Part shown: positions 32,388-39,860 of the stretch, one piece after another
Layout of the letters: every line of letters starts with the position of its first letter
Position numbering within the stretch: the stretch's first letter is position 1
Source: Zhongshania sp.
Lineage (GTDB): Bacteria > Pseudomonadota > Gammaproteobacteria > Pseudomonadales > Spongiibacteraceae
Length of the DNA: 39,860 nucleotides
Direction: 5' to 3'
Assembly: GCA_018066965.1 (NCBI GenBank)
Contig: JAGPVP010000090.1
Span: 1-39,860 of the forward strand
Position numbers and translations under genes: made by a program
Notes under the pieces: generated by a model
The model's input: the letters and a program-made list of their open reading frames with translations, nothing else
The model's database searches: none
What the model was told of the DNA's origin: nothing

Positions 32388-33227
32388 TTAGCTGGGGAAA
32401 CGCGCGACCATCCACTCGCAAATATCGCTAACTACCTGCCGTCTGTCGGTTGGCAGCTCGTTCAATATCTCGTGATAGAAGCCCGGGTAAATTTTTAATT
32501 CTTTATCCACTGAACTCACTCGCTCAAACAATATTTCACTCGACGCAGCCGGCACCAGCTTGTCGTCACTGCCGTGCATGATAAACATCGGCAGGCTGAG
32601 ACTTGGGAATTGTGCCGGCAATTTAGTGACTTTATTGACCAACTCCGAAATTGTTTTCAGCGGCACACGAGTCGTAAGATTTAGTGGATCTTCTGAGTAA
32701 TCTTTAACCACGCTTGAATCTCGACTCACCAATTCAGGCGCAACATTAAACGACGGCAGATTAGGCGCAAAGGTGCTCACTATGCCGCAGAATAATTGTA
32801 TTGGGGTATTGATCGCATCTACCGACAGCGCTGCACCAGACAATAACAATGCAGATAATTTATCCTGCTGCTGCAAGGCAAACCCAACCGCGATAGCGCC
32901 GCCCATACTATGACCGAGCAGCGCCACCGGAAGCTGATGCTCCTCGCTCACTTTATCAATCAACTGATTCAGGTCATCTATACAATACTGGTAGCGATTG
33001 ATCGCACCGCGATGGCCATAGGACTGACCGTGACCGCGGTGATCTATAGCGTACACCGTATAATTCTGCGCGACCAAGGCCGTTGCCAATTCCGCGTAAC
33101 GACCGCCGTGTTCGCCTAAGCCATGAGATATCACCACCACAGCAACCGGATTCTCAGCCTGCCACGATTGCCAGAATATTTTTACACCATCACTACCAAG
33201 ATATTTTCCGTTAGTTTGCGCCATCAT
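32388..33227 (-). CDS. Alpha/beta hydrolase, monoacylglycerol-lipase-like
   Basis: The 279-residue product has the Hydrolase_4/S33 pattern: oxyanion HGLGEHGGRYAELA (residues 35-48), DHRGHGQSYGHRG, the nucleophile elbow LLGHSMGGAIA, the acid in MHGSDDKLVP, and the His in YPGFYHEILNE. This is the monoacylglycerol lipase / lysophospholipase family, acting on glycerides or similar esters. Its start overlaps the WS/DGAT stop by one base (TAATG), with a second ATG right after it, so translation is coupled. It is the last gene of the storage-lipid operon and could mobilise or edit glycerides made by the upstream enzymes. Confidence 0.88.
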   Translation of the reverse strand: MMAQTNGKYLGSDGVKIFWQSWQAENPVAVVVISHGLGEHGGRYAELATALVAQNYTVYAIDHRGHGQSYGHRGAINRYQYCIDDLNQLIDKVSEEHQLPVALLGHSMGGAIAVGFALQQQDKLSALLLSGAALSVDAINTPIQLFCGIVSTFAPNLPSFNVAPELVSRDSSVVKDYSEDPLNLTTRVPLKTISELVNKVTKLPAQFPSLSLPMFIMHGSDDKLVPAASSEILFERVSSVDKELKIYPGFYHEILNELPTDRRQVVSDICEWMVARFPS

Positions 33228-34828
33228 TAATCCTGCTTTTCCGAAAATTTAGCAATAATTTCATTAAATTCAGCAGTGACGCTTTCTACCAACAAACGTG
33301 GCTCTACAATCGCTGCAGGGTCTATATTTAAGGCAATGCACGCTTTATCGTCGTGGGTAATCATCGCGTACATTACTGCACAACCGGGACGCGGTGGAAT
33401 CGCGTAATGCGATAAAACTTTGCATCCGGCTAAATACACCGTTTCTCTCATACCGGGAATATTGCTAGCTTGTGCATCCATTCGGCTAGTGACCAATGAC
33501 ATCAATGCGGCGATTACAGAATTCGGCATGGCCAACATTCCCGGCATTAATTGATTGAAAAAATCGATTGCCGGCTCTTTACGAACCTTGCTCACAAAAT
33601 CGCCAACCGCTTGCAATTGTTCGTTTAAGTCGGAATACACCGGCGCGTGATAACTCACACCACTAAAGCGATTTCCGCCTTCTGGGTCACCTGGCTTGCG
33701 TACACTCACCGGAAATGACAGCGGCACTGCCTCAAGCGTCATATCATAGGCTTCGTGATAACGGCGAAAACCGCCGATAATTCCCGCCAGATAAACGTCG
33801 TTAAACGAAGCACCAGCGTTCTTTGACGCGGCCTTCAACGCGGGAAAAGGAAGCTCAAATATCTCTATACGCGTTGCTAAGCCGCGCTTTCTAAACAGCG
33901 GAGAACCACCACCACTTTGCGCTTGATTAAGCGCCATAATTGAGCGAGTGTAGTCCAAGGCCATTTTTGAAAATTCAGTTTCCCGATCGCTAATCCATTT
34001 ATAGGCATGTCGGCCCATACTAGATGCTGTTGACGAAAGCTGTTTAAAGTCAGTTAAGAGTCTTCCACCAACCTGCCGACGCCACAACGACTTTTGGGGC
34101 TGCCATTTCGGTATGGGGCTTAATACCTCATCTGCACTGCGTGCCAGCAAACCTTCAAACAATTGAATCAGTCCCGCACCATCTGTCAGGCTGTGATGGA
34201 TTTTCAATGCAAAGGCGCTGCGATTTTTGTCCAAGCCCTCAATAAGCACAATCTCCCACGGTGGACGACTGCGATCACAGGGCGTGGTTGAAAATGACTC
34301 AAGAAAGGTCATGAGGTCCGACTGCATGCCCGGCGCCGGTAACGACACCCTGCGCACGTGATACTGCAGGCTAAAGCTCTCGTCATCTACCCAGCTAGGC
34401 AGCTGCCCAACACCACTTATAAATACCTTTTGGCGCAGGCGTGGCACCACGCCAACCATCCACTCCATCGTCGCCATAAACCGCGACCAATCGGGCGTGC
34501 CCTCTAAAATATGCAAAGACGTTCCGGTAGAGCGGGTTTTGGGCAGCACTTCCATACGCCACATAATGGCTTCTGAGGCGGACATGACTTTATCGCCACC
34601 CCAGTTTTTTAGTTTCGCTAAACGTTCAGCACTTACGCTAGTCTTAATATTAGATTCCGGCAAGCTAGCGTGCGGTGCAGCGGCTTTTTTAGGCGCCGTC
34701 TTACGGGCCGCAGCTCGCTTAGTGGCAGTCTTTATTTGTGGCTTGGTATTAATAGGTTTCTCATCACTGAAGGTAATGGACGCACTAGAGACAGAACCCG
34801 CCGATTCCGGGTTAGTATTCTGCGGCAT
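33227..34828 (-). CDS. Wax ester synthase / diacylglycerol acyltransferase (WS/DGAT) with basic N-terminal tail
   Basis: The 533-residue product has the catalytic HHxxxDG motif as HHSLTDG at residues 211-217, with preceding PPWEIVLIEGLD and the C-terminal SNIPGMRETVYLAGCKV typical of the family. It transfers acyl groups from acyl-CoA to fatty alcohols or diacylglycerol, making wax esters or triacylglycerol at the inner membrane. The family normally begins near MSASEAIMWRMEV (residue 82). Here about 80 extra residues precede it, with an Ala/Lys/Arg-rich stretch (TKRAAARKTAPKKAAAP) resembling the tails of histone-H1-like and PhaF-type granule proteins. The ATG at 34828 has AAGGAG, so the extension is probably translated. 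Confidence 0.9.
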   Translation of the reverse strand: MPQNTNPESAGSVSSASITFSDEKPINTKPQIKTATKRAAARKTAPKKAAAPHASLPESNIKTSVSAERLAKLKNWGGDKVMSASEAIMWRMEVLPKTRSTGTSLHILEGTPDWSRFMATMEWMVGVVPRLRQKVFISGVGQLPSWVDDESFSLQYHVRRVSLPAPGMQSDLMTFLESFSTTPCDRSRPPWEIVLIEGLDKNRSAFALKIHHSLTDGAGLIQLFEGLLARSADEVLSPIPKWQPQKSLWRRQVGGRLLTDFKQLSSTASSMGRHAYKWISDRETEFSKMALDYTRSIMALNQAQSGGGSPLFRKRGLATRIEIFELPFPALKAASKNAGASFNDVYLAGIIGGFRRYHEAYDMTLEAVPLSFPVSVRKPGDPEGGNRFSGVSYHAPVYSDLNEQLQAVGDFVSKVRKEPAIDFFNQLMPGMLAMPNSVIAALMSLVTSRMDAQASNIPGMRETVYLAGCKVLSHYAIPPRPGCAVMYAMITHDDKACIALNIDPAAIVEPRLLVESVTAEFNEIIAKFSEKQD

Positions 34829-34902
34829 GTATCACTCCTTGAGGAGGCGCACATAATGGCGCCCCACTAAACTTTAAATTAAAAACTTCGTATCTTGAAA
34901 TA

Positions 34903-36369
34903 TTACGACGACGCTTTAATGCTTTTAGTTACCGCAGGCAAAGTTGGCCAATCATCAATAGTGTCGACAAACATTTGTCGAACTTCGGCGATTCTATCGT
35001 CGAGTTCATCAGCCGCCCAGGCAGAGACATCAATCGGGTCAAGCACACAAATATCCACTGTGCCGGCGCGCATCGCCGAATCCTCACGCCACATCAACTC
35101 ACCCGCATTGCGAATAACAACAGGAATAACCGGCACCCCGGCTTGACGAGCGATATGAAACGCACCCTTCTTAAATCGGCCGACCTTAGGAGTATACGAA
35201 CGGGTTCCCTCTGGCGCGATGGCAACAGACAATCCGCGATTCAATCTATCTACCGCTGGCTGTAAAGCTTCTATCGCTTTTTTGGAATTACTACGATCTA
35301 AAAATGACATTTCGGCCATGCGCAAGAATGGGCCAATAATCGGCACATTTTCCGCTTCTTTTTTAACAACGCCGGTTAATTCTCTGCGAATAATATTATA
35401 AAAAATGAAAAAATCTAGTTTGCTCTGATGATTCAAAATAAATACAGCAGGACGAACTTTCCACAGATTTTGTTCATTTAAAATATTGATTTTGACACCG
35501 GCCAAGGCCAAGCCTAACTCGCTGCCGATGGTGCCAATCATATCGGCGGCACGACGGGGTTCATTATAAAAGCGATTATAGGTCATACCCGCCAGCATCG
35601 TCGCCGTCATGGCCGAATAGGCGCCAATGGTACCGGCAACGGCTTTTAGCGGCGCGCGCTTACGCGGATCAAAATTCAAAACCGGCCAACCAATGATATC
35701 CGCCTTGGTCAGTAATTTAGCCTGGGGATTCACTGCGGTAGGAAGCCCAACTGCCGATAAAAAATCTATATCTTCATCGCCATTGGCGTAGCCATAACTT
35801 TTTGTGATGGCGACTTTTTGCTTTTTACAAAACTGACGAACCGCCTCAGCTTTGTTCTTACCCCACAAGGGTTCACCTACCAACTTACCATTCACAATCC
35901 CGCGTTTCACTTCTAGCTCTGTCGCTAAAATATGCTCAATATCATATTCTGCCGCCAGTGATTCTATTTGGTAGCGGGTAGCAGACGAGGCTATCGCCAC
36001 GGTATGACCAGCACGAATATGGGCTTGCACCAAGCTATAGCCCTCATGAAACATACGCTTGGCGATGCGTTCTATAAATAATCTAGCCCACAGCTCACGA
36101 ACTTCTTCTTCGCTATTGCCAGCCCACTCTGAAATCAGTTCTTTGAATAATTCGGCAAATTCAGCTTCATCAACAATATCTTTGAAAGATGCGCTTACGC
36201 CGGTAATAATTTCCTTCAGACTTATTTTACGAGTACGAATACGCTCTTTAAAATATTCTGCCGCCGAATAACCGTCGATCAAGGTTCCGTCAAAATCAAA
36301 AAATGCACCCACTGACGGCCCTTGTGGTCCCGTTTGAATACGCGAAATAGCTAACTCTAATCCATTCAT
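34903..36369 (-). CDS. Fusion of HAD-IB phosphatase and PlsC-type acyltransferase
   Basis: Residues 20-220 form a HAD-IB phosphatase (FFDFDGTLIDG at 23-33 with the nucleophile Asp25, IASSATRYQIESLA, and YANGDEDIDFLSAVG). Residues 245-488 form a 1-acylglycerol-3-phosphate acyltransferase: NHQSKLD at 313-319 gives the HX4D motif and APEGTRSY starts at 385. A hydrophobic stretch near residues 248-262 may anchor it. In one polypeptide this could acylate lysophosphatidate and dephosphorylate the product, giving diacylglycerol for the WS/DGAT encoded next. The HAD substrate could instead be something else, such as phosphoserine-like. Similar fusions occur in mycobacterial lipid genes. It is the first gene of the operon; ATG follows GGAG. 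Confidence 0.9.
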   Translation of the reverse strand: MNGLELAISRIQTGPQGPSVGAFFDFDGTLIDGYSAAEYFKERIRTRKISLKEIITGVSASFKDIVDEAEFAELFKELISEWAGNSEEEVRELWARLFIERIAKRMFHEGYSLVQAHIRAGHTVAIASSATRYQIESLAAEYDIEHILATELEVKRGIVNGKLVGEPLWGKNKAEAVRQFCKKQKVAITKSYGYANGDEDIDFLSAVGLPTAVNPQAKLLTKADIIGWPVLNFDPRKRAPLKAVAGTIGAYSAMTATMLAGMTYNRFYNEPRRAADMIGTIGSELGLALAGVKINILNEQNLWKVRPAVFILNHQSKLDFFIFYNIIRRELTGVVKKEAENVPIIGPFLRMAEMSFLDRSNSKKAIEALQPAVDRLNRGLSVAIAPEGTRSYTPKVGRFKKGAFHIARQAGVPVIPVVIRNAGELMWREDSAMRAGTVDICVLDPIDVSAWAADELDDRIAEVRQMFVDTIDDWPTLPAVTKSIKASS

Positions 36370-36852
36370 TTAAAACTCCGCTGTGCTTACCTTAGGCTAA
36401 GCCACATCAACTCAAACATATATATAATTATTACAAGCCAACATTAAGGTTTTGCACTAGCTGCAAAGCTATGAACGCTAACGATTATTGAACCTGATAT
36501 TAATTACAAACTACCCAAACTTTATATTGTGAAAGACTCACAAGTTCAGCGCGGACTTCAAAAACTGAGTAACAAAGTGTATGGATACAGCTTGCATGCC
36601 GCACAATATTTCTTTGCGCTTAGGGAAGTAATACCCGCACTTCAATCGCCATTGAAGATATCGCCTAACGGGACGGGGCATCGCATCATCACTACAGTAA
36701 TTCAAGCTACAGAAGCCTTGATACCAACTACTGACAAGCAAGTCAATAAAATAGCTTGCTGAATAAGAGCCTAGCCGCCCAACTACAAATCAGCTAGCGA
36801 CCAGCATCGAGAGGTGATAAAAATTTACAAAGATGTGAAGCTGGATTCACCC
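36370..36852. other. Intergenic region without a convincing gene
   Basis: This 483-bp stretch lies between the storage-lipid operon start and the end of the TetR gene. A 77-codon frame (GTG at 36529, plus) and an overlapping 67-codon frame (minus, 36538-36741) exist, but neither has a ribosome-binding site or a recognisable product. An A/T-rich block at 36417-36437 on the minus strand (TATATATA) may be part of the operon promoter. Confidence 0.5.
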
Positions 36853-37488
36853 TCAATCTGGCGCGAGGTAACTCATCACCAAGGAGTGAACGGTATTTTG
36901 CACTGTGCGTTTTGAATTGCCAGAATAGCGCATATGCGCAACGGTATGCGCCATGCCCATAATAACCCGCGATGCATCACTTGCATTTATTTCTAATGAA
37001 ATAGAGTTATCTTTACGGCCTTCTAACAACAACTTACGCAAGCCAGATACCGCCTCTTTATAAAATTCGAGGTACATATCCCAAATAAAGCCTCGCGTAA
37101 AACCCGACCATTCCAACCAAATACGAACGTAATGGCTGTTTTCATCTATAAGAGTCTGGAACGCCAATAACAAATCTTCAATACGCTCATAGGCTGGCGA
37201 CGATTTATCTAGGCGTAGCACAATCATTTGATCAATAAAGTAACGATGGATTTCCGTTAATACGGACTGCTGCAACATATCGATGGTTGGAAAATAATGA
37301 AACACCGTGGGCACAGACACGCCAAGCTCGGCAGAAATATCCGCGTGGTTCGCGTTAGCTAATCCGCGCTCGGCAAACATATGTATACCGCACTCAAGAA
37401 TCTGCTGATACCGAAGTTCTGGGGACATTCGCCGCGCCCTAGCCTTCGGCTCAAGTCGCTTAATCGATTTAACGCCCTGTTTCTTCAA
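36853..37488 (-). CDS. TetR/AcrR-family regulator
   Basis: The 211-residue product starts at TTG (37488), with GGAGAA five bases upstream, which fixes this unusual start. The HTH region is RYQQILECGIHMFAERGLANANHADISAELGVSVPTVFHYFPTIDML, preceded by a very basic N-terminus (KSIKRLEPKARARRM). The C-terminal half holds the usual helices (ERIEDLLLAFQTLIDENSHYVRIWLEWSGF). Its target is not clear; the storage-lipid operon (about 480 bp downstream on the same strand) and the divergent small membrane peptide / SRPBCC-SDR genes are candidates. A/T-rich inverted elements near 37540-37560 could be operators but are not distinct enough to call. Confidence 0.85.
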   Translation of the reverse strand: MKKQGVKSIKRLEPKARARRMSPELRYQQILECGIHMFAERGLANANHADISAELGVSVPTVFHYFPTIDMLQQSVLTEIHRYFIDQMIVLRLDKSSPAYERIEDLLLAFQTLIDENSHYVRIWLEWSGFTRGFIWDMYLEFYKEAVSGLRKLLLEGRKDNSISLEINASDASRVIMGMAHTVAHMRYSGNSKRTVQNTVHSLVMSYLAPD

Positions 37489-37758
37489 GTTTTTCTCCAG
37501 CCAAACAGTCCAACAACAAAATAATGCGACATATTACACCGCGTGTCCGTGTACAAAATACTCATCGACAGACAAACACGCACCATTACTACGCACACAT
37601 TATACCGATATTTCCGGCTACGATTTGCGCTTATACGGTCTTGCTATATCAAGCTCTAATACGCAAAAACCTAGCAAACTAATACCAAGCAAATCCATAG
37701 CCGAACTCACCCCAAGTTCCTGATAATAATTTACGACACTTCTACAGGAGAGAAGATC

Positions 37759-37869
37759 ATGTTGAATAGCAAGAGTGACGCTATGCTGAAACACACCCTT
37801 AACACCAATATGGCCATTCTAATCGGAGTTATGCTTGTACTTACACTTTTTATACCAAATATCAGTTAG
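37759..37869 (+). CDS. Small single-pass membrane peptide, 36 residues
   Basis: ATG at 37759 sits behind a near-perfect ribosome-binding site (AGGAGAGAAGATC). The product begins MLNSKSDAMLKHTLNTNM and ends with a hydrophobic helix (AILIGVMLVLTLFIPNIS), giving a polar, basic N-terminus and one transmembrane segment. It is too short for normal gene calling. I recognise no family. Type I toxin peptides and regulatory membrane microproteins share this size and shape, but nothing else points to toxicity. A C-rich, G-poor stretch follows the stop. It lies between a divergent TetR gene and the SRPBCC-SDR gene, which could be co-regulated. Confidence 0.6.
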   Translation: MLNSKSDAMLKHTLNTNMAILIGVMLVLTLFIPNIS

Positions 37870-37910
37870 TTGGCATTTTTCGGCGGCAATATCATAATAA
37901 TTAGTGCCGC

Positions 37911-37999
37911 TTAACACCACCCTCCCTCCACTAACACTCTATTCCACACCAAAATTCACCGCTTTAAGCCCAACTATACCCCCTAAACACATCAACACT
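37911..37999 (+). terminator. C-rich, G-poor stretch, possible Rho-dependent termination region
   Basis: By eye this 89-nt plus-strand stretch has about 38 C and only 2 G, a composition typical of rut sites. It follows the 36-residue peptide gene and precedes the SRPBCC-SDR gene by about 90 bp, so it could end the small transcript or control read-through. Confidence 0.3.
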
Positions 38000-38092
38000 G
38001 ATCTAGAAACACTACTAATTCGTAGCAGAAGCAACAAGGCAAAGCGGTCGTAAACCCTAAGCCACACCCATCTGATCTACGAGATTAGGCCG

Positions 38093-39493
38093 ATGAAATA
38101 CACTCTGAACGAGCATATCGTTGTTAATCGCTCTATCGACGCCTGCTTCGCCTACCTAAAGGATTTCTCAACGATCGAACAATGGGACCCCGGCGTTTAC
38201 CGTTCACGCAAATTAACCGCGGGCCCACCAAGCACCGATACCAAATATGAGATATTGCTGAAACTACCCGGCAATAAGCACGCAGCCATGCAGTACACCC
38301 AGATCGCCATCAATGAACCACATCAGCTGATACTTCATGGTGACGGCGGCAGTTTCAAAGCCTTAGACACCATCAGTTTCACCACCGTTGATGCCAATCG
38401 CACCCGTATCGATTATACCGCCGAACTGGATTTAGCATGGCTAAGCCCCGCTTTTGGATGGACCATAAAGCCGTTCTTAAATCGCATTGGTAAAAATGCA
38501 ATTAAGGGCTTAAACGCCGCTCTCACCAATCCCAGCGCACCCTCACGCCGACGCTTAAAAGACACAATCTACGACAAACTCATCGTGCCGGGCACTCTCG
38601 GTTTTGGGAAGCGCGGTTATTTATCCCTGCCGCGGAAATCCCACACCAACAGAATGGATGGCAAAGTGGTGGTCATTACTGGCCCCACCGCGGGGTTGGG
38701 CTTGGCCGCAGCCTGCGAGCTAACAAGATTAGGTGCGACGCTGGTATTACTGGGCAGAGACAGACAAAAACTCGACTCTGCCGCCGAGCAAATTCAGGCC
38801 TTTAGTGGCTGCTCCCAGGGTGTCCTACATATTATCGAGGCCGACCTAAGCTCTCTTCAAGCAACAGAAAAGGCAGCGAAGCAAATTTTACATACGCAGC
38901 CACACATTCACGTTTTAATTAATAATGCCGGTGCCTTATTTGCTGAACGCGAAGAAACCAAGGAGGGCTTTGAGCGAGCGCTGGCAGTTAATTTTCTCGC
39001 GCCGGTACTACTTAACAAGCTACTCCAGGCCCGCCTTAAAAACGACAGCCGTATTGTTAATGTGGTCTCTGGTGGCTTATATTTTCAAGGCTTAAAAATA
39101 GACGACTTACAATTTCGCAAAGAAACTTACGACGGCAGCAAAGCCTACGCCCGCGCTAAACGAGCCCTGCTCTATTTAAGCCAAGACAGCGCTGCAAATC
39201 ACACCGCGTGTTACTACACTATGCACCCCGGCTGGGCTGCCACGCCCGGCGTAGCAAAATCATTACCCGCCTTTAATAAGAAGTTGCAAAACTACATGAG
39301 GGATAGCCGAATGGGGGCCGACACCATGATTTGGCTGGCAACCGCACCAGAGCTTAAAGATTACAAAACGCCACAACTGTGGTTTGACCGTCGCCCCCAC
39401 ACCTGCGACGTATTACCGGGAACCAAATCTAAGCCCGAGGAACTGCAGCGGCTTAAAAACTGGACGACAGCGACGCTATCGCCGTTTGTTTAG
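38093..39493 (+). CDS. Fusion of SRPBCC (START-like) domain and DHRS12-like SDR
   Basis: The 466-residue product has two domains. Residues 1-145 are a polyketide-cyclase/SRPBCC lipid-binding fold (NEHIVVNRSIDACFAYLKD, STIEQWDPGVYRS, TRIDYTAELDLAW). After a linker, residues 188-466 form a complete SDR: VVVITGPTAGLGLA (cofactor loop, 196-203), VLINNAGALFAEREET, Ser326 in VVSGG, and Tyr352/Lys356 in AYARAK. The SDR resembles DHRS12/retinol-dehydrogenase-like enzymes. A hydrophobic-ligand pocket joined to a reductase suggests oxidation or reduction of a bulky lipid carbonyl or alcohol. The ATG follows GAGATTAGG. No partner gene is obvious; the closest neighbours are the small membrane peptide and a transposase remnant. 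Confidence 0.88.
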   Translation: MKYTLNEHIVVNRSIDACFAYLKDFSTIEQWDPGVYRSRKLTAGPPSTDTKYEILLKLPGNKHAAMQYTQIAINEPHQLILHGDGGSFKALDTISFTTVDANRTRIDYTAELDLAWLSPAFGWTIKPFLNRIGKNAIKGLNAALTNPSAPSRRRLKDTIYDKLIVPGTLGFGKRGYLSLPRKSHTNRMDGKVVVITGPTAGLGLAAACELTRLGATLVLLGRDRQKLDSAAEQIQAFSGCSQGVLHIIEADLSSLQATEKAAKQILHTQPHIHVLINNAGALFAEREETKEGFERALAVNFLAPVLLNKLLQARLKNDSRIVNVVSGGLYFQGLKIDDLQFRKETYDGSKAYARAKRALLYLSQDSAANHTACYYTMHPGWAATPGVAKSLPAFNKKLQNYMRDSRMGADTMIWLATAPELKDYKTPQLWFDRRPHTCDVLPGTKSKPEELQRLKNWTTATLSPFV

Positions 39494-39743
39494 ACGTATC
39501 AAATGCATACCCAGCAATAACTCATCTCTCGAAATTGAGACTTAAGCTATAACAATGAGAAATGTCTTACACACAAGATAGCTAATATCGGATTCACCGC
39601 AGCAACCAACAACCTAAACTAGCCGAGGTCAAGGATGACTACGGTGCAACAAGGATGTACTGCACCACCACTAAGGTAGGTTTATACAAAAGTAGATCAA
39701 TAAAAAAGGCCTCGCAGGGCACTGCTGTCCCACAGTTTGACAG

Positions 39744-39860
39744 TCATAAGACCAACCTCATTTGAGGTTGGTCTTTTTGTTTGAGCGGCGGACTTGGATT
39801 AAAGATCTCTATCAGCGCCTTTCTCTCAAACAGATTCAGTTGTAACACTCTCAGCATGCG
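39744..39860 (-). CDS. C-terminal end of a probable IS4-like transposase (truncated by window)
   Basis: The last 38 codons of a minus-strand gene enter from the right edge, ending at TGA (39744-39746). The visible end begins RMLRVLQLNLFERKALIEIF, a pattern I associate with the C-terminus of IS4-family DDE transposases. Only this tail is visible, so family and completeness remain uncertain. The IS end should lie between here and about 39700; the candidate end with CTGTGGGACAGCAG (39724-39737, minus strand) cannot be confirmed without the other end. I see no gene in the 250 bp between this tail and the SRPBCC-SDR stop; GGTGCA/TGCACC can form a small hairpin there. Confidence 0.5.
   Translation of the reverse strand, partial: RMLRVLQLNLFERKALIEIFNPSPPLKQKDQPQMRLVL
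39748..39782 (+). terminator. Intrinsic terminator embedded in the transposase 3' end
   Basis: AAGACCAACCTC (39748-39759), loop ATTT, GAGGTTGGTCTT (39764-39775), then a T-rich tail TTTTGTTT on the plus strand. It stops rightward transcription, for example from the SRPBCC-SDR gene, before it reads into the insertion element antisense to the transposase. Confidence 0.8.

Noticed and set aside
36529..36762. 77-codon GTG-start frame in the gap before the third TetR gene
   Set aside because: No Shine-Dalgarno sequence and no recognisable features; an overlapping minus-strand frame of similar length shows that the region is simply stop-poor.

Overview
The window reads as about 40 kb of chromosome from a marine-type, lipid- or hydrocarbon-degrading gammaproteobacterium. 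A member of the Spongiibacteraceae/Cellvibrionales is my guess from gene content and style, not a proven assignment. It is dense in acyl-CoA chemistry: a biotin-dependent acyl-CoA carboxylase, an isovaleryl-type acyl-CoA dehydrogenase, a FadB-like multifunctional protein, a thiolase, an acyl-CoA ligase, four SDR domains, a wax ester synthase/diacylglycerol acyltransferase (WS/DGAT) and three TetR plus one AraC regulator. I saw no tRNA, rRNA or CRISPR array. Both edges carry mobile-element remains: a frameshifted tyrosine integrase at the left, and the C-terminal tail of a probable IS4-like transposase at the right.

Layout. 1-1530: integrase broken by a 5-bp tandem duplication, then an overlapping hypothetical gene. 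1695-5267: TonB receptor (minus) divergent from a BlaI-type repressor / M56 metallopeptidase pair (plus). 5276-5515: a small coding-like remnant interrupted by one in-frame TGA. 5640-10126 (minus): LLM-family oxidoreductase, an AttH/CrtC-like protein and a rifampin-phosphotransferase-like dikinase, behind a promoter overlapping a perfect palindrome and divergent from a TetR gene. 11205-13595: second TonB receptor, then a hairpin and a 163-bp MITE-like element with 15-bp perfect inverted ends and a 5-bp duplicated target.

13885-23034 is a divergent regulon. The minus operon runs biotin carboxylase, biotin carrier, carboxyltransferase, isovaleryl-type acyl-CoA dehydrogenase, SDR. The plus operon runs DECR-like SDR, PaaG-like isomerase, TetR, GFA protein. 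Both promoters carry the same 17-bp operator, ATTGAG-N5-CTCAAT, in the same place over the -35 box, so the TetR at 21909 probably controls both. Between them a separate minus-strand promoter and a strong terminator define a probable small RNA of about 125 nt. The carboxylase could serve leucine/isovalerate breakdown or a larger isoprenoid-type acyl-CoA; sequence reading alone does not decide.

23112-28263 (minus): thiolase, FadB-like protein and acyl-CoA ligase, divergent from an AraC regulator; then a coniferyl-aldehyde-type dehydrogenase and an epoxide hydrolase (plus). 32388-36369 (minus) is a neutral-lipid operon: HAD-PlsC fusion, WS/DGAT with a histone-like N-terminal tail, and a monoacylglycerol-lipase-like hydrolase. 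It is followed by a TetR, an unannotated 36-residue membrane peptide with a strong ribosome-binding site, and an SRPBCC-SDR fusion. Together the genes suggest uptake, activation and oxidation of branched or unsaturated lipid-like substrates, with storage of surplus acyl chains as wax ester or triacylglycerol.
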